Source of the DNA: Oscillospiraceae bacterium | GTDB taxonomy: Bacteria > Bacillota > Clostridia > Oscillospirales > Acutalibacteraceae | Assembly: GCA_015066005.1 (NCBI GenBank) | Contig: SVPF01000004.1 | Location: 19,734-83,733 of the forward strand | DNA: 64,000 nt | Direction of reading: 5' to 3' | Shown: positions 54,058-62,492 of the stretch, in pieces | How the letters are laid out: every line of letters begins with the position of its first letter | How positions within the stretch are numbered: the stretch's first letter is position 1 | The notes under the pieces: model-generated | What the model was told of the DNA's origin: nothing | Database searches by the model: none | Seen by the model: the letters and a program-made list of their open reading frames with translations, nothing else | Program-made: the position numbers and the translations under genes

Positions 54058-56104
54058 GGAAATCCACCTCCACGAGTACACTTTTTATAAATGAAATCAA
54101 TGCATTCCACATAACGTACATAATAGCCGCAGCTACAACAGCCATAAGCATAAAAAATACTGTAATTAATATATTTTTAACAGTTTCTCCAAAGTTATAA
54201 TCATGTGTTCGCATAATTCCTATAAAGAGAATAACAGCTGACCATGCTACACCGACAAACCATATTAAATCAAGAATAAAAGATTCATTAAAGGTTACGC
54301 CATAGCTTGCAATTACAACAAAAGGAGTGATAATCAAATAAGGCGATAAAGAATACGCAGTAATTACAAAGATATTCTTAAACGAACCTTCACCGTCATT
54401 AATAGAAGCTACCATTGAGTTACCTACGATAAATAATCCCAACGGAACTATAAACATTATAAGTACAGGAAATATTGATAAATCGCTCAAGTTTTCGGGA
54501 GCAAATAAATATCCCCTGAAAAGAGTATCAACCACAAAAACAAGTGTTACCGCTATATAGATAACTGCAGCCGAAAGCACAGAGCCTTTTGTTCCAACCT
54601 TTAAATCATAAAAATTATCAATAGGATGCTTCAACATATCAAATACATTTAAAATATCTTTTATTAATCGTGATTTTATTTCACGTTTTTTAATTAATTT
54701 AAAACCTTTTTTCTTTGCAATAGCCTTATAAACATAAACTACTGCAAATAAAACAACTAAGCTGATAAGTAAATATGGCAAAATACTGTTAATTATCTCG
54801 TTACGAATTTCCCAAAAGGCATCCGAATAATTTTCTTTATCGTTAGCAATTTTAAATTCGTTTAATGCCGCTTTAAAATTGCCCTGATGCATAAGTGATT
54901 TACCGTAACCTATGTGAGCGACCCTAGACATACCGTTGAGGTTAAGTATAGATTTCCAAATTTTTTCACTTTCCTCATAATCGCCTTTATTAAGAATCTT
55001 GGTGGCCTCATGAGTTAAAGCAGCATATTCGGTGGGATAAAAAACCTGTACTATACCTCTTTCCTTATCGAGAACATATATAAACCCGTTATCGTCAAGG
55101 TCTATTGCGGCAGCCACAGTAAACAAACCGTTACGGTCAGTCGACATAGAACGTCCGCCAAAAGAGAAAAGCAAATTGCCCTGAGAATCGTATTCACTTA
55201 TAACACCTGTATAAGACAAAGTATAGGTAAAGCCATCCTTACCTGAGGCCACATCAACAAAATTCCATTCATCATGTATATCCTCACTTGCAGCAAGAAT
55301 ATTTACACCTGCCATATTATGAATCTTAATTCTGTTTTCTATCTTTGCTGTTGCTTCTCGCCATTCGGTTGTTACACCTGCATCCTGTGTTACCGTGCAT
55401 AGCAAGTCACGGTCAGTAACATCAATATTTTCAATGGGTCGTGATGTTCTGTTAAGAAGCTGCTCTTTTTGCTCATCAGTAAAAAGAAGTTCCTGAATAC
55501 GTTCAATTAAAGAAAGATGTCTTTTATTAGCAGCAAAGAAGCCTTGGAATTCACCGTCAGAGCCGAATTGCATAATACCCTCATGCGAGCCTGTGCCAAC
55601 TACAAAGATATTATCCTGTGAAGTAACAACGACATTTTTAGGTTCAAAAGTTGCAGACTTACTGAAAAGAGGGCTTTCGTTAGGTCTTACAATTTTTAAT
55701 TTCAAGCTACCATCAACATTAAAAACCAAAACCTCTTTTAAACCCATATCTGCTACATAAACAGTTCCGTCATTTTTAGCAAAAACACCAGAAGGCTGTG
55801 AAAGTATCGATTCACCAATAAAAGTCTTTTCTTTTGTATCAAGATTATAGATTACTATTCTTGAATTTCCGCTATCAGCAACATAAAGATTTCTTCCATT
55901 TATAAATATATCCGACGGTTGAGACAAATCGTAATCCTTAAAAATAATTTCACTTGCCATATATGCATCTTGCGTACGAATCCATTCATCGTCAACCGAA
56001 ATTGTATATGTATAGGTGGTATTTTCACTAGCACTTACATTAAATGAAAACACTCCGATTAAAAACGTAAGCGAAAATGCTATTGCCAATATTTTTTTTA
56101 ACAA
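54044..56104 (-). CDS. NHL-propeller / TPR / Yip1 membrane protein, locus B
   Basis: This 686-residue protein has a signal peptide (1-25), an NHL-like propeller (about 45-375; PSDIFINGRNLYVADSGNSRIVIYNL and SGVFAKNDGTVYVADMG blades), a TPR-like pair (EATKILNKGDYEESEKIWKSILN; IGYGKSLMHQGNFKAALNEF), a membrane helix (about 455-475) and a Yip1 domain with about five helices. It has the same architecture as 14801-16921 in the same position between a MalG-type permease and the DUF5696 gene. It overlaps the DUF5696 start by 14 bp, so the two are translationally coupled. Confidence 0.87.
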   Translation of the reverse strand: MLKKILAIAFSLTFLIGVFSFNVSASENTTYTYTISVDDEWIRTQDAYMASEIIFKDYDLSQPSDIFINGRNLYVADSGNSRIVIYNLDTKEKTFIGESILSQPSGVFAKNDGTVYVADMGLKEVLVFNVDGSLKLKIVRPNESPLFSKSATFEPKNVVVTSQDNIFVVGTGSHEGIMQFGSDGEFQGFFAANKRHLSLIERIQELLFTDEQKEQLLNRTSRPIENIDVTDRDLLCTVTQDAGVTTEWREATAKIENRIKIHNMAGVNILAASEDIHDEWNFVDVASGKDGFTYTLSYTGVISEYDSQGNLLFSFGGRSMSTDRNGLFTVAAAIDLDDNGFIYVLDKERGIVQVFYPTEYAALTHEATKILNKGDYEESEKIWKSILNLNGMSRVAHIGYGKSLMHQGNFKAALNEFKIANDKENYSDAFWEIRNEIINSILPYLLISLVVLFAVVYVYKAIAKKKGFKLIKKREIKSRLIKDILNVFDMLKHPIDNFYDLKVGTKGSVLSAAVIYIAVTLVFVVDTLFRGYLFAPENLSDLSIFPVLIMFIVPLGLFIVGNSMVASINDGEGSFKNIFVITAYSLSPYLIITPFVVIASYGVTFNESFILDLIWFVGVAWSAVILFIGIMRTHDYNFGETVKNILITVFFMLMAVVAAAIMYVMWNALISFIKSVLVEVDFRVTG

Positions 56105-56116
56105 ACCGCATCCTCC

Positions 56117-57031
56117 TTACTTAATACCAGAATGGGCCATTGTATTCATAACTTTAGACTGCAAAATAATAAATAAAATAAGATTTGGTAAAAACATAAG
56201 CAAAGTTGCCGCAGCACTAATGCCCTTACCAACTACAGCATTTCCCACAGTGCTTGACAAAGTGCTCATATAGAATGGGAACGTTTTTAAAGACTCATCG
56301 TTTATGTAATAGGTTGATGCTTCTACCGAATTCCAAGCCGATTGGAAAGCTAAAATAGCCACAGTGGAAAGAGGTGATTTTATTAATGGCATAATAATTC
56401 TTGCCATAATTGTATAATCACTTGCTCCATCAACAACTGCTGCCTCTATTAAAGCATCAGGTAACTGGTCCATAAACTGTTTAACAAGAAATACACCTGT
56501 TGGTATAACAAGTAACGGCAATATGTTTGCCCACAAAGTATCAAGCATTCCTGTATATGTTATAACAAAGTAACGCGGAATAGCTACTGCTACAGGTACA
56601 AACATAAGAGCTATTGTATTAATGTCAAAAAGAAAGCCTTTAAGCTTAAACTTTTTCTTGGAAAAGGCAAAAGCTGAGCAAGAGCATATTAGCAATGCCC
56701 CAAAAACAGTTATAACAGTAGTTAAAACGCTGTTAAACAAATATCTTGAAGCAGGTACGCTTGAAGTTGATGACATATTGAAAAGCATTAAAAAATTATT
56801 TAATGTTGGATGTTTTACAAAAAATCTAGGTGGATATGCCATAAGTTCATCCATAGGCTTAAATGCGTTAGAAACAATGAAAAGTATCGGCAATCCCATT
56901 ACAATACAAATAGGAATAAGATAGGCATAAAATTTAAGTTGACTAGCAGAGAAGTGCTTAGGATTAATGCCGTTTTGCTTAAGCCTTGAACGACGACGTT
57001 TGATTTTTCTTTCAGTATTATGATTTTTCAT
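56117..57031 (-). CDS. Sugar ABC permease, MalG/UgpE type (locus B, pair 1)
   Basis: This 304-residue permease has a strongly basic N-terminus (ERKIKRRRSRLKQ), six helices and the EAA loop IEAAVVDGASDYTIMARIIMPLIKSPL. ATG 57031 is preferred over the GTG and ATG just upstream because AGGTGA is 5 bases away. It ends with MNTMAHSGIK, as its paralog 16926-17801 ends LETMGSSGIKE. Confidence 0.92.
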   Translation of the reverse strand: MKNHNTERKIKRRRSRLKQNGINPKHFSASQLKFYAYLIPICIVMGLPILFIVSNAFKPMDELMAYPPRFFVKHPTLNNFLMLFNMSSTSSVPASRYLFNSVLTTVITVFGALLICSCSAFAFSKKKFKLKGFLFDINTIALMFVPVAVAIPRYFVITYTGMLDTLWANILPLLVIPTGVFLVKQFMDQLPDALIEAAVVDGASDYTIMARIIMPLIKSPLSTVAILAFQSAWNSVEASTYYINDESLKTFPFYMSTLSSTVGNAVVGKGISAAATLLMFLPNLILFIILQSKVMNTMAHSGIK

Positions 57032-57040
57032 ACACATCAC

Positions 57041-57952
57041 CTAATCTTTACTGCCGAAAAGTTTTTCTGCACCTATTGACAAAAATCTGATACCAATAAG
57101 GAGAACAACCGATATGGCAGCCGCATATCCCATTTCATAACGAAGAAAACCATAGTCGTCAATATGTGTAACAATTAATTGACCCGCGTAATTCGGTGTG
57201 GGATTTGAACCCGAAAGTGCAACACCTACACCCGCACTATTGAAAGTATTTACTATTGCCATTACCGCACCGAAAAGCATCTGAGGCTTAGCAGAAGGAA
57301 TAGTAACATAAATTATTTCTTGAAAACGATTCTTAACGCCGTCAATATATGCTGCTTCGTAAAGCTCTTCATTTACGTTCATAATACCCGAAAGTATTGC
57401 CAAAAAACCTACACCCATACTGCTCCAAAGGGCTACAATAATCATAATTGGTAGAAGATAGTCTTCAGACGTCAGCCACTGTATAGGCTCTGAAATTACT
57501 TTCATTTTTAAAAGAAAGTAATTAAGATATCCCGATTCATCACCATTAAAAATAACTCCGAAAATAGTAGATATCATAACTGTTCCCGTAAGTGATGGTG
57601 AGTAAATAATTATAGCCATCAACGTTCTGGCACGTTGAGTCACTTGAGATAACGACCATGCCAATAAAAATGATAAAACATAACCGCCTACACCTACAAA
57701 AACAGCATAAATAATAGTATTAGGCAAAACCTTTTGCATAAACACAGTATCTGATGTCAAAAGATTAATATAGTTTTTTATGCCGATAAAATGTGGCATT
57801 TGTACTGTATTAAAATCGGTAAACGACAAAACAACTGCAGCACCAATAGGGATTATAATAAAGAGCAAAAAAAGAAGCACGAACGGAAACAAAAAAACAA
57901 GCACCGAGTGATTATTTGCAAAATCTTTTACATTTTTCACTGCCGATTTCAT
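57041..57952 (-). CDS. Sugar ABC permease, MalF/UgpA type (locus B, pair 1)
   Basis: This 303-residue permease has helix 1 in VFLFPFVLLFLLFIIIPIGAAVVLSF and the EAA loop YEAAYIDGVKNRFQEIIYVTIPSAKPQML. EPIQWLTSEDYL and DDYGFLRYEMGYAAAIS pair it with 17803-18714. The start overlaps the stop of the large binding-protein gene by 1 bp; GGAGG lies upstream. Confidence 0.92.
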   Translation of the reverse strand: MKSAVKNVKDFANNHSVLVFLFPFVLLFLLFIIIPIGAAVVLSFTDFNTVQMPHFIGIKNYINLLTSDTVFMQKVLPNTIIYAVFVGVGGYVLSFLLAWSLSQVTQRARTLMAIIIYSPSLTGTVMISTIFGVIFNGDESGYLNYFLLKMKVISEPIQWLTSEDYLLPIMIIVALWSSMGVGFLAILSGIMNVNEELYEAAYIDGVKNRFQEIIYVTIPSAKPQMLFGAVMAIVNTFNSAGVGVALSGSNPTPNYAGQLIVTHIDDYGFLRYEMGYAAAISVVLLIGIRFLSIGAEKLFGSKD

Positions 57953-60819
57953 TATTTTGTTGCCTCCTTCTTCTCTAACATAGAATATAAATCCTTTGCT
58001 GTTAACAATTTATACTCTTTTATAATGTTACCGTCTTCATCACAATAGCCGAATTCCTGCATTTTGCGTAAAATTTCTCTATCCGACTGTAAAACTGCCT
58101 TATCAAGTGCTTCAGCGATACCATCGCCATTTACAACAACGTTTATCCAAGCGTTACTGAGCTCACGTTCACTCATATAACCTGCCGGATGCTGAAGATT
58201 TTCTTTTTGCCATTTCCATTGACTAAGTATTACGTTTAAATCTTCCTTAGAATACTGCAACTGCTCAAAAGCATTAAGGTTAGCTGTATTAAGACGGTAT
58301 TCACTACCGTAGGTTGACTGTAATGTATTAGCATAGTTAATTTGAGTATTAGTAGAAAGATACCATTTAAGGAAATCCCATGCTTCGTCTTCTTTTTCAG
58401 TGTTAGCAAATATCATAGACGCTGTGCTATCAGCCATTTGATATCTTTGTACAGTTCCGTCAGACTGTTTTGTTCCGGGAACCATTGCTATTCCCCACAA
58501 GCCCTCAAGTTCAGGTGCTGCAACCTTAAGCTGCAAATATGTAGAAAAGTTTCCTATACCAATAGGTGTTGTATTATAACGAAAACTATTATAAAAATCA
58601 GCCACTGTTCGTTTAGCACCGTAAATTGTGAACATCTCGGTCATATCGGTAAAGCCTTTAATAACATTCTTAGTATTGTAACTTACCGACATAGCATTAT
58701 CATTATAAATCTGACCGTTATTTTGATAAATAAATGGTGCTGTAACACTAAACGTTTTAGTGCCTCCCGCACTTGCAATAGGAACACTGAAATTCATTGA
58801 GTTGCGTAATAACTCAGGCATCATTTTGCGAACATCATCCCAAGTATTAGGAACATTGAGGTTTAAGGCATTCAAAGTGTCCTTTCTATAAAACAAACAA
58901 TAAAAATCCTGAGATTCAATCGCACCGTAAACTCCGCCATTGTAACAAAGTGGAACTAATGCTTCTAAATTATAATTTTCCGCATAAACCGAAAGAAAAT
59001 CATCGTAATCAAGTAAATTCTTTGCCGCACCTCTTACTGCAAAGTTAAAAGGTGTTGAATATGCAGTAGAAAGTACTACATCCGGATTATTGCCTGAAGC
59101 GTTCGCCAAAATAAGCTTTTGTTCACTTGGCATAATCGAAAGTTTTATATCCGTGCCTTTTTCGGCATTATATTCTTCATCTAAAATTTGTTGTAAAACC
59201 TGCACATATTGAACAGGTCTATTAATCCAAACCTTTAATTGAGCGCTATCGCTATAATCCGCTGCATAGCTCTTGTTACCGTTGGGATTAAATGATGATA
59301 TAAAAGATTTTATTCCTTCGGCTAAATTTCTAACAACCGAAACAGAGGCTTTGGGTAGCTCAGCATTATTAAACACATATATTCTATCAATAGTAATTGG
59401 AAGTGATGTTAAATTGGACATAACCACACCCAAATACTTACTTGCAGAGCTATCACCTATACTTAAAAGATTAGTTCTGTTAGGTATTTGTTCGGGTTCA
59501 TCAGCTAATTTTTCTAGTGATTCTGCTGCATATAAAAGGTTCGAAGCATAACTTGCTTTATTGCCACTTAACTTTTTGATATCATTGTAAATTTTTCTTA
59601 TATCTTTCGCATACTGTAACAATTTATCAACAGTACCAGGCATATAGTCTTCCATATCCCAAGTTCTGTTTTCATCGGTTACACCTGCGGTTAATTTTTG
59701 AAGTGAAGCGCCTAAAACGTTAATTTCTTCCATTTTAGACTGTATTTGATAATAAATATCCTTAAGGGCACCCATTTCAACCTTCATTGAAATAAGATGC
59801 GTGCCTTTTTCCAAATAAAACTCGTAAGGAGTGCCATCATTCCGTGAAAAAACATAATTTCCATAGCTGTTTCCCGAAGAAGTAACAACTAATTTATTAC
59901 ATTCAGCAAAGGGGATTTTTCCGTCTATTTCTAAAGAACGGTATGAATTTTTATCCGCATTGTTAGTAAGCGAGTATCTCATACCTAATTTATATAAACC
60001 ATCTTCTTTAACTTCTATTTCCCAAGCAATTTTTTGCCCTGCATTGTCCCAAGTAGAACCATCTAATACGTTAATTTTACTATTATAAGTATCATACGGA
60101 ATAAGTGCCGCATTATTAACAGCGGTTGAACGAATATATGAATCTGATTTTACAGAGTATTTTTCGCCCTCTGCAACATATATTCCGGTTGCCTTTGTTT
60201 TGTTTTTGTGCTGTTTTTGATATTCACTATAACTTGGAATCACCTCGGGGTCTGTAAGTATTAAACCCGAAATCCATAGTTCTTGATTTTGGGCAGTAAT
60301 AGTAAATGTATGCTTGCCCTCTTTTAAATCAATTAAGATATTATCCCTGTTTTTTGAAGAGTTATCTAACAACGGATTTGCAATATATTCTTCTAAACAA
60401 ACCTGTTTGGGATACAGTTCATTTCCGTATCTATCAACACCGTATTCATCTTTTGAATCGGTCCAAAGTAACGGCAAGGAGCAGACAAAATTTTTCTCAT
60501 CAACCTTAAAATCTACAATACAGTCAGCAATTTTAGGGTTAGAGGGCTTATAATTTAACACAATATTCTTTTTTCCGCTTAAAGTTTCTGCAGTTACAGA
60601 TATAGATTCACCGGGTTTAAGCAATATCGGGTTTTCAAAACCTTTAACCTTCTGACCACCTATATAACGTTCAGTAGAATACCATCTTGTTGAAGAAATA
60701 TCTGTTCTTCGCATTGATTCAATTTCTTCTCCCTTATTTTCAAAAGGAGGAAGAAGAAAAGATGAAGCCATTAAGGCAATAATCAATACAGTAGGTATTA
60801 CCACTCGTTTCAATTTCAT
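57952..60819 (-). CDS. Large CBM-like/solute-binding fusion, locus B
   Basis: This 955-residue protein has an N-terminal helix (VVIPTVLIIALMASSFLLPP) but no lipobox cysteine, so it is probably held by an uncleaved signal anchor. Two sandwich domains (about 55-200 and 220-365; KEDGLYKLGMRYSLTNN..SLEIDGKIPFAECNKL) precede a helical stretch (about 370-480) and a solute-binding domain (about 530-930; NVPNTWDDVRKMMPELL, IGIGNFSTYLQLKVAAPEL, AWDFLKWYLS). ATG 60819 with CGGGAG upstream is preferred to the frame start at 60849, which lies in the hairpin. It shares domain order with 18727-21471 of locus A. Confidence 0.87.
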   Translation of the reverse strand: MKLKRVVIPTVLIIALMASSFLLPPFENKGEEIESMRRTDISSTRWYSTERYIGGQKVKGFENPILLKPGESISVTAETLSGKKNIVLNYKPSNPKIADCIVDFKVDEKNFVCSLPLLWTDSKDEYGVDRYGNELYPKQVCLEEYIANPLLDNSSKNRDNILIDLKEGKHTFTITAQNQELWISGLILTDPEVIPSYSEYQKQHKNKTKATGIYVAEGEKYSVKSDSYIRSTAVNNAALIPYDTYNSKINVLDGSTWDNAGQKIAWEIEVKEDGLYKLGMRYSLTNNADKNSYRSLEIDGKIPFAECNKLVVTSSGNSYGNYVFSRNDGTPYEFYLEKGTHLISMKVEMGALKDIYYQIQSKMEEINVLGASLQKLTAGVTDENRTWDMEDYMPGTVDKLLQYAKDIRKIYNDIKKLSGNKASYASNLLYAAESLEKLADEPEQIPNRTNLLSIGDSSASKYLGVVMSNLTSLPITIDRIYVFNNAELPKASVSVVRNLAEGIKSFISSFNPNGNKSYAADYSDSAQLKVWINRPVQYVQVLQQILDEEYNAEKGTDIKLSIMPSEQKLILANASGNNPDVVLSTAYSTPFNFAVRGAAKNLLDYDDFLSVYAENYNLEALVPLCYNGGVYGAIESQDFYCLFYRKDTLNALNLNVPNTWDDVRKMMPELLRNSMNFSVPIASAGGTKTFSVTAPFIYQNNGQIYNDNAMSVSYNTKNVIKGFTDMTEMFTIYGAKRTVADFYNSFRYNTTPIGIGNFSTYLQLKVAAPELEGLWGIAMVPGTKQSDGTVQRYQMADSTASMIFANTEKEDEAWDFLKWYLSTNTQINYANTLQSTYGSEYRLNTANLNAFEQLQYSKEDLNVILSQWKWQKENLQHPAGYMSERELSNAWINVVVNGDGIAEALDKAVLQSDREILRKMQEFGYCDEDGNIIKEYKLLTAKDLYSMLEKKEATK

Positions 60820-60838
60820 TTTGTCAACTCCCGTTCTA

Positions 60839-60864
60839 TCAGGGGTCAAATCTTTGACCCCTGA
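60839..60864. promoter_or_regulatory. Intercistronic hairpin after the small binding-protein gene
   Basis: Perfect 12-bp arms TCAGGGGTCAAA (60839-60850) and TTTGACCCCTGA (60853-60864). On the minus strand TAGAACGGGAG follows, without a uridine run, so it is not a simple terminator. It occupies the same place, just after the small binding-protein gene, as the hairpin at 23391-23419 in locus A. Confidence 0.75.
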
Positions 60865-60878
60865 CAGGATAATAATTA

Positions 60879-62450
60879 TTACTTATAGTTCTTAGCTATT
60901 TTCGCATTAAAATCTTTAAGAACATTAGAAAGTTTGGTATTAAGTTTCTTTTCCATTGCAGCATTTGTGCTGGTAGCATCCGCTAAACCATCTTGAACCT
61001 TATTCCAATCACTAGTTGCTGTTGCAATAACATCTTCGAAATCAACCATATATTTTTTGGGGTCGGCACGATACGATTTAGCAATATTTTTATACATATA
61101 ATCATACTGCTCGGGAAGTTCAAGCGAATTAAACTTTGCAACAACCTGAGGATGACTAGTTACAGGGAAATACATTCTTGAAGAAAGTACGTACTTACCT
61201 GCATTAGCCTCATCATACATGCTAAGACGAGCCAAATTACCCTCTGCTGAATATGTGATGAAACGGAGAAGCTGGAACGCAGCCTCGGGATTCTTTGCAG
61301 TTTTCATCATCATAGAATGGTCAACATGGATAGGCATACGGCCTTTTTCAGACTGAGGATAAGGCCATAAGCAATTATCAAACTTGAAATTGCCAAGATT
61401 TGGGTCTTCCCAAGTGCCCGAATCGAATTCAACCAAGGTCTTACCAAGCTTTAATGCCATACGTGTATCAGAAGTATTACTGTTACCGAATTTTGCAGTA
61501 TATTTATCAAGACCGCTCATACGAAGCGAGAATGCTTCAAGTCCTTCTATTTTTCTAAGGTCTACCATAAGTTGTTGACCTCTGGTCATAGGAGCAAGAT
61601 TGAATTTGCCATTTTTATGGTCATAGCCATAAAGGCCTACAGTTTTATCATAAATTGGGCATAACTGCGCAGCTATTGTGTAGTTGCCGAATAACTGTTC
61701 ACATCCGCTATACTCTTTTGTGGTACCAGACTTTAAAAATGCTACCATATCGTCAACTGTCCAACTGAGTGATGGCATTTTTAAATTAAGCTTTTCAACA
61801 ATATCCAAGTTAATCATTACACATGAAAAATGGATTGAATTAGGTAACGCAAAAAGCTTATCACCGTATCTATAAGTGTCTAATATTTCATTAGATACAT
61901 ATTTAAGATCCGGATCATTTTTAACAAATTTATCTAATGGATAAGCAAGACCCTGTGCTACATATGTAGGAACCGAAGCCGCATCATCAAATACTACATC
62001 GGGAAGCTTATTGATTGATGCTTGTTTAAGAATGTAATTTAAAGATTTATCCCCATCAGAGAAATATCTGATTTCAAGTTCAACATCCTTATATACAGCT
62101 TGGAATGCTTCAAACAATGCCTCATAATCAGTGGGACGATTGGTATTAACCGCAACCGATACTTTACCGGAAACCTTATAATTTGCATTAGGGTCCTTTC
62201 CTGTCATTGAGGTAATGATTGGATTTTTACCCGTTACCTGATTTGTAGGACGCTTATTAGGTTTATTTTGATTTCCGTTTTGTGACTGTGAATCGTTATT
62301 CGAGGAGCCATTATTGCCTGTTGAACCTTCATTTTCAACCTCTACCCATTCTTCCTCAGTCACCCATTCACCTCCGCTATTTTTGCAGCCCGTAAGCGGC
62401 GCTAAAAGTATGCAAAACACAAGAGTTAAAGCAAATAATCTCTTTTTCAC
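60879..62450 (-). CDS. Small sugar-binding lipoprotein, locus B
   Basis: This 523-residue lipoprotein has signal and lipobox LTGC, an Asn/Ser/Gln-rich linker (about 35-70), and a family 1 solute-binding domain (KVSVAVNTNRPTDYEALFEAFQAVYKDVELEIRYF; LPDVVFDDAASVPTYVAQG; LSWTVDDMVAFL; AAFQLLRFITY). GTG 62450 is chosen because AAAGGA lies 7 bases before it and gives a clean signal peptide; the frame opens with TTG at 62477. It probably serves one of the two permease pairs of locus B. Confidence 0.9.
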   Translation of the reverse strand: MKKRLFALTLVFCILLAPLTGCKNSGGEWVTEEEWVEVENEGSTGNNGSSNNDSQSQNGNQNKPNKRPTNQVTGKNPIITSMTGKDPNANYKVSGKVSVAVNTNRPTDYEALFEAFQAVYKDVELEIRYFSDGDKSLNYILKQASINKLPDVVFDDAASVPTYVAQGLAYPLDKFVKNDPDLKYVSNEILDTYRYGDKLFALPNSIHFSCVMINLDIVEKLNLKMPSLSWTVDDMVAFLKSGTTKEYSGCEQLFGNYTIAAQLCPIYDKTVGLYGYDHKNGKFNLAPMTRGQQLMVDLRKIEGLEAFSLRMSGLDKYTAKFGNSNTSDTRMALKLGKTLVEFDSGTWEDPNLGNFKFDNCLWPYPQSEKGRMPIHVDHSMMMKTAKNPEAAFQLLRFITYSAEGNLARLSMYDEANAGKYVLSSRMYFPVTSHPQVVAKFNSLELPEQYDYMYKNIAKSYRADPKKYMVDFEDVIATATSDWNKVQDGLADATSTNAAMEKKLNTKLSNVLKDFNAKIAKNYK

Positions 62451-62492
62451 ATTGATTTCCTTTCTGGCCTTTGCCAATAATTTTTGTTGGAA

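Noticed and set aside
60819..60849. Longer N-terminus for the large locus B binding protein starting at 60849
   Set aside because: The extra residues are translated from the intercistronic hairpin and would spoil the N-terminal membrane signal; ATG 60819 has its own ribosome site.
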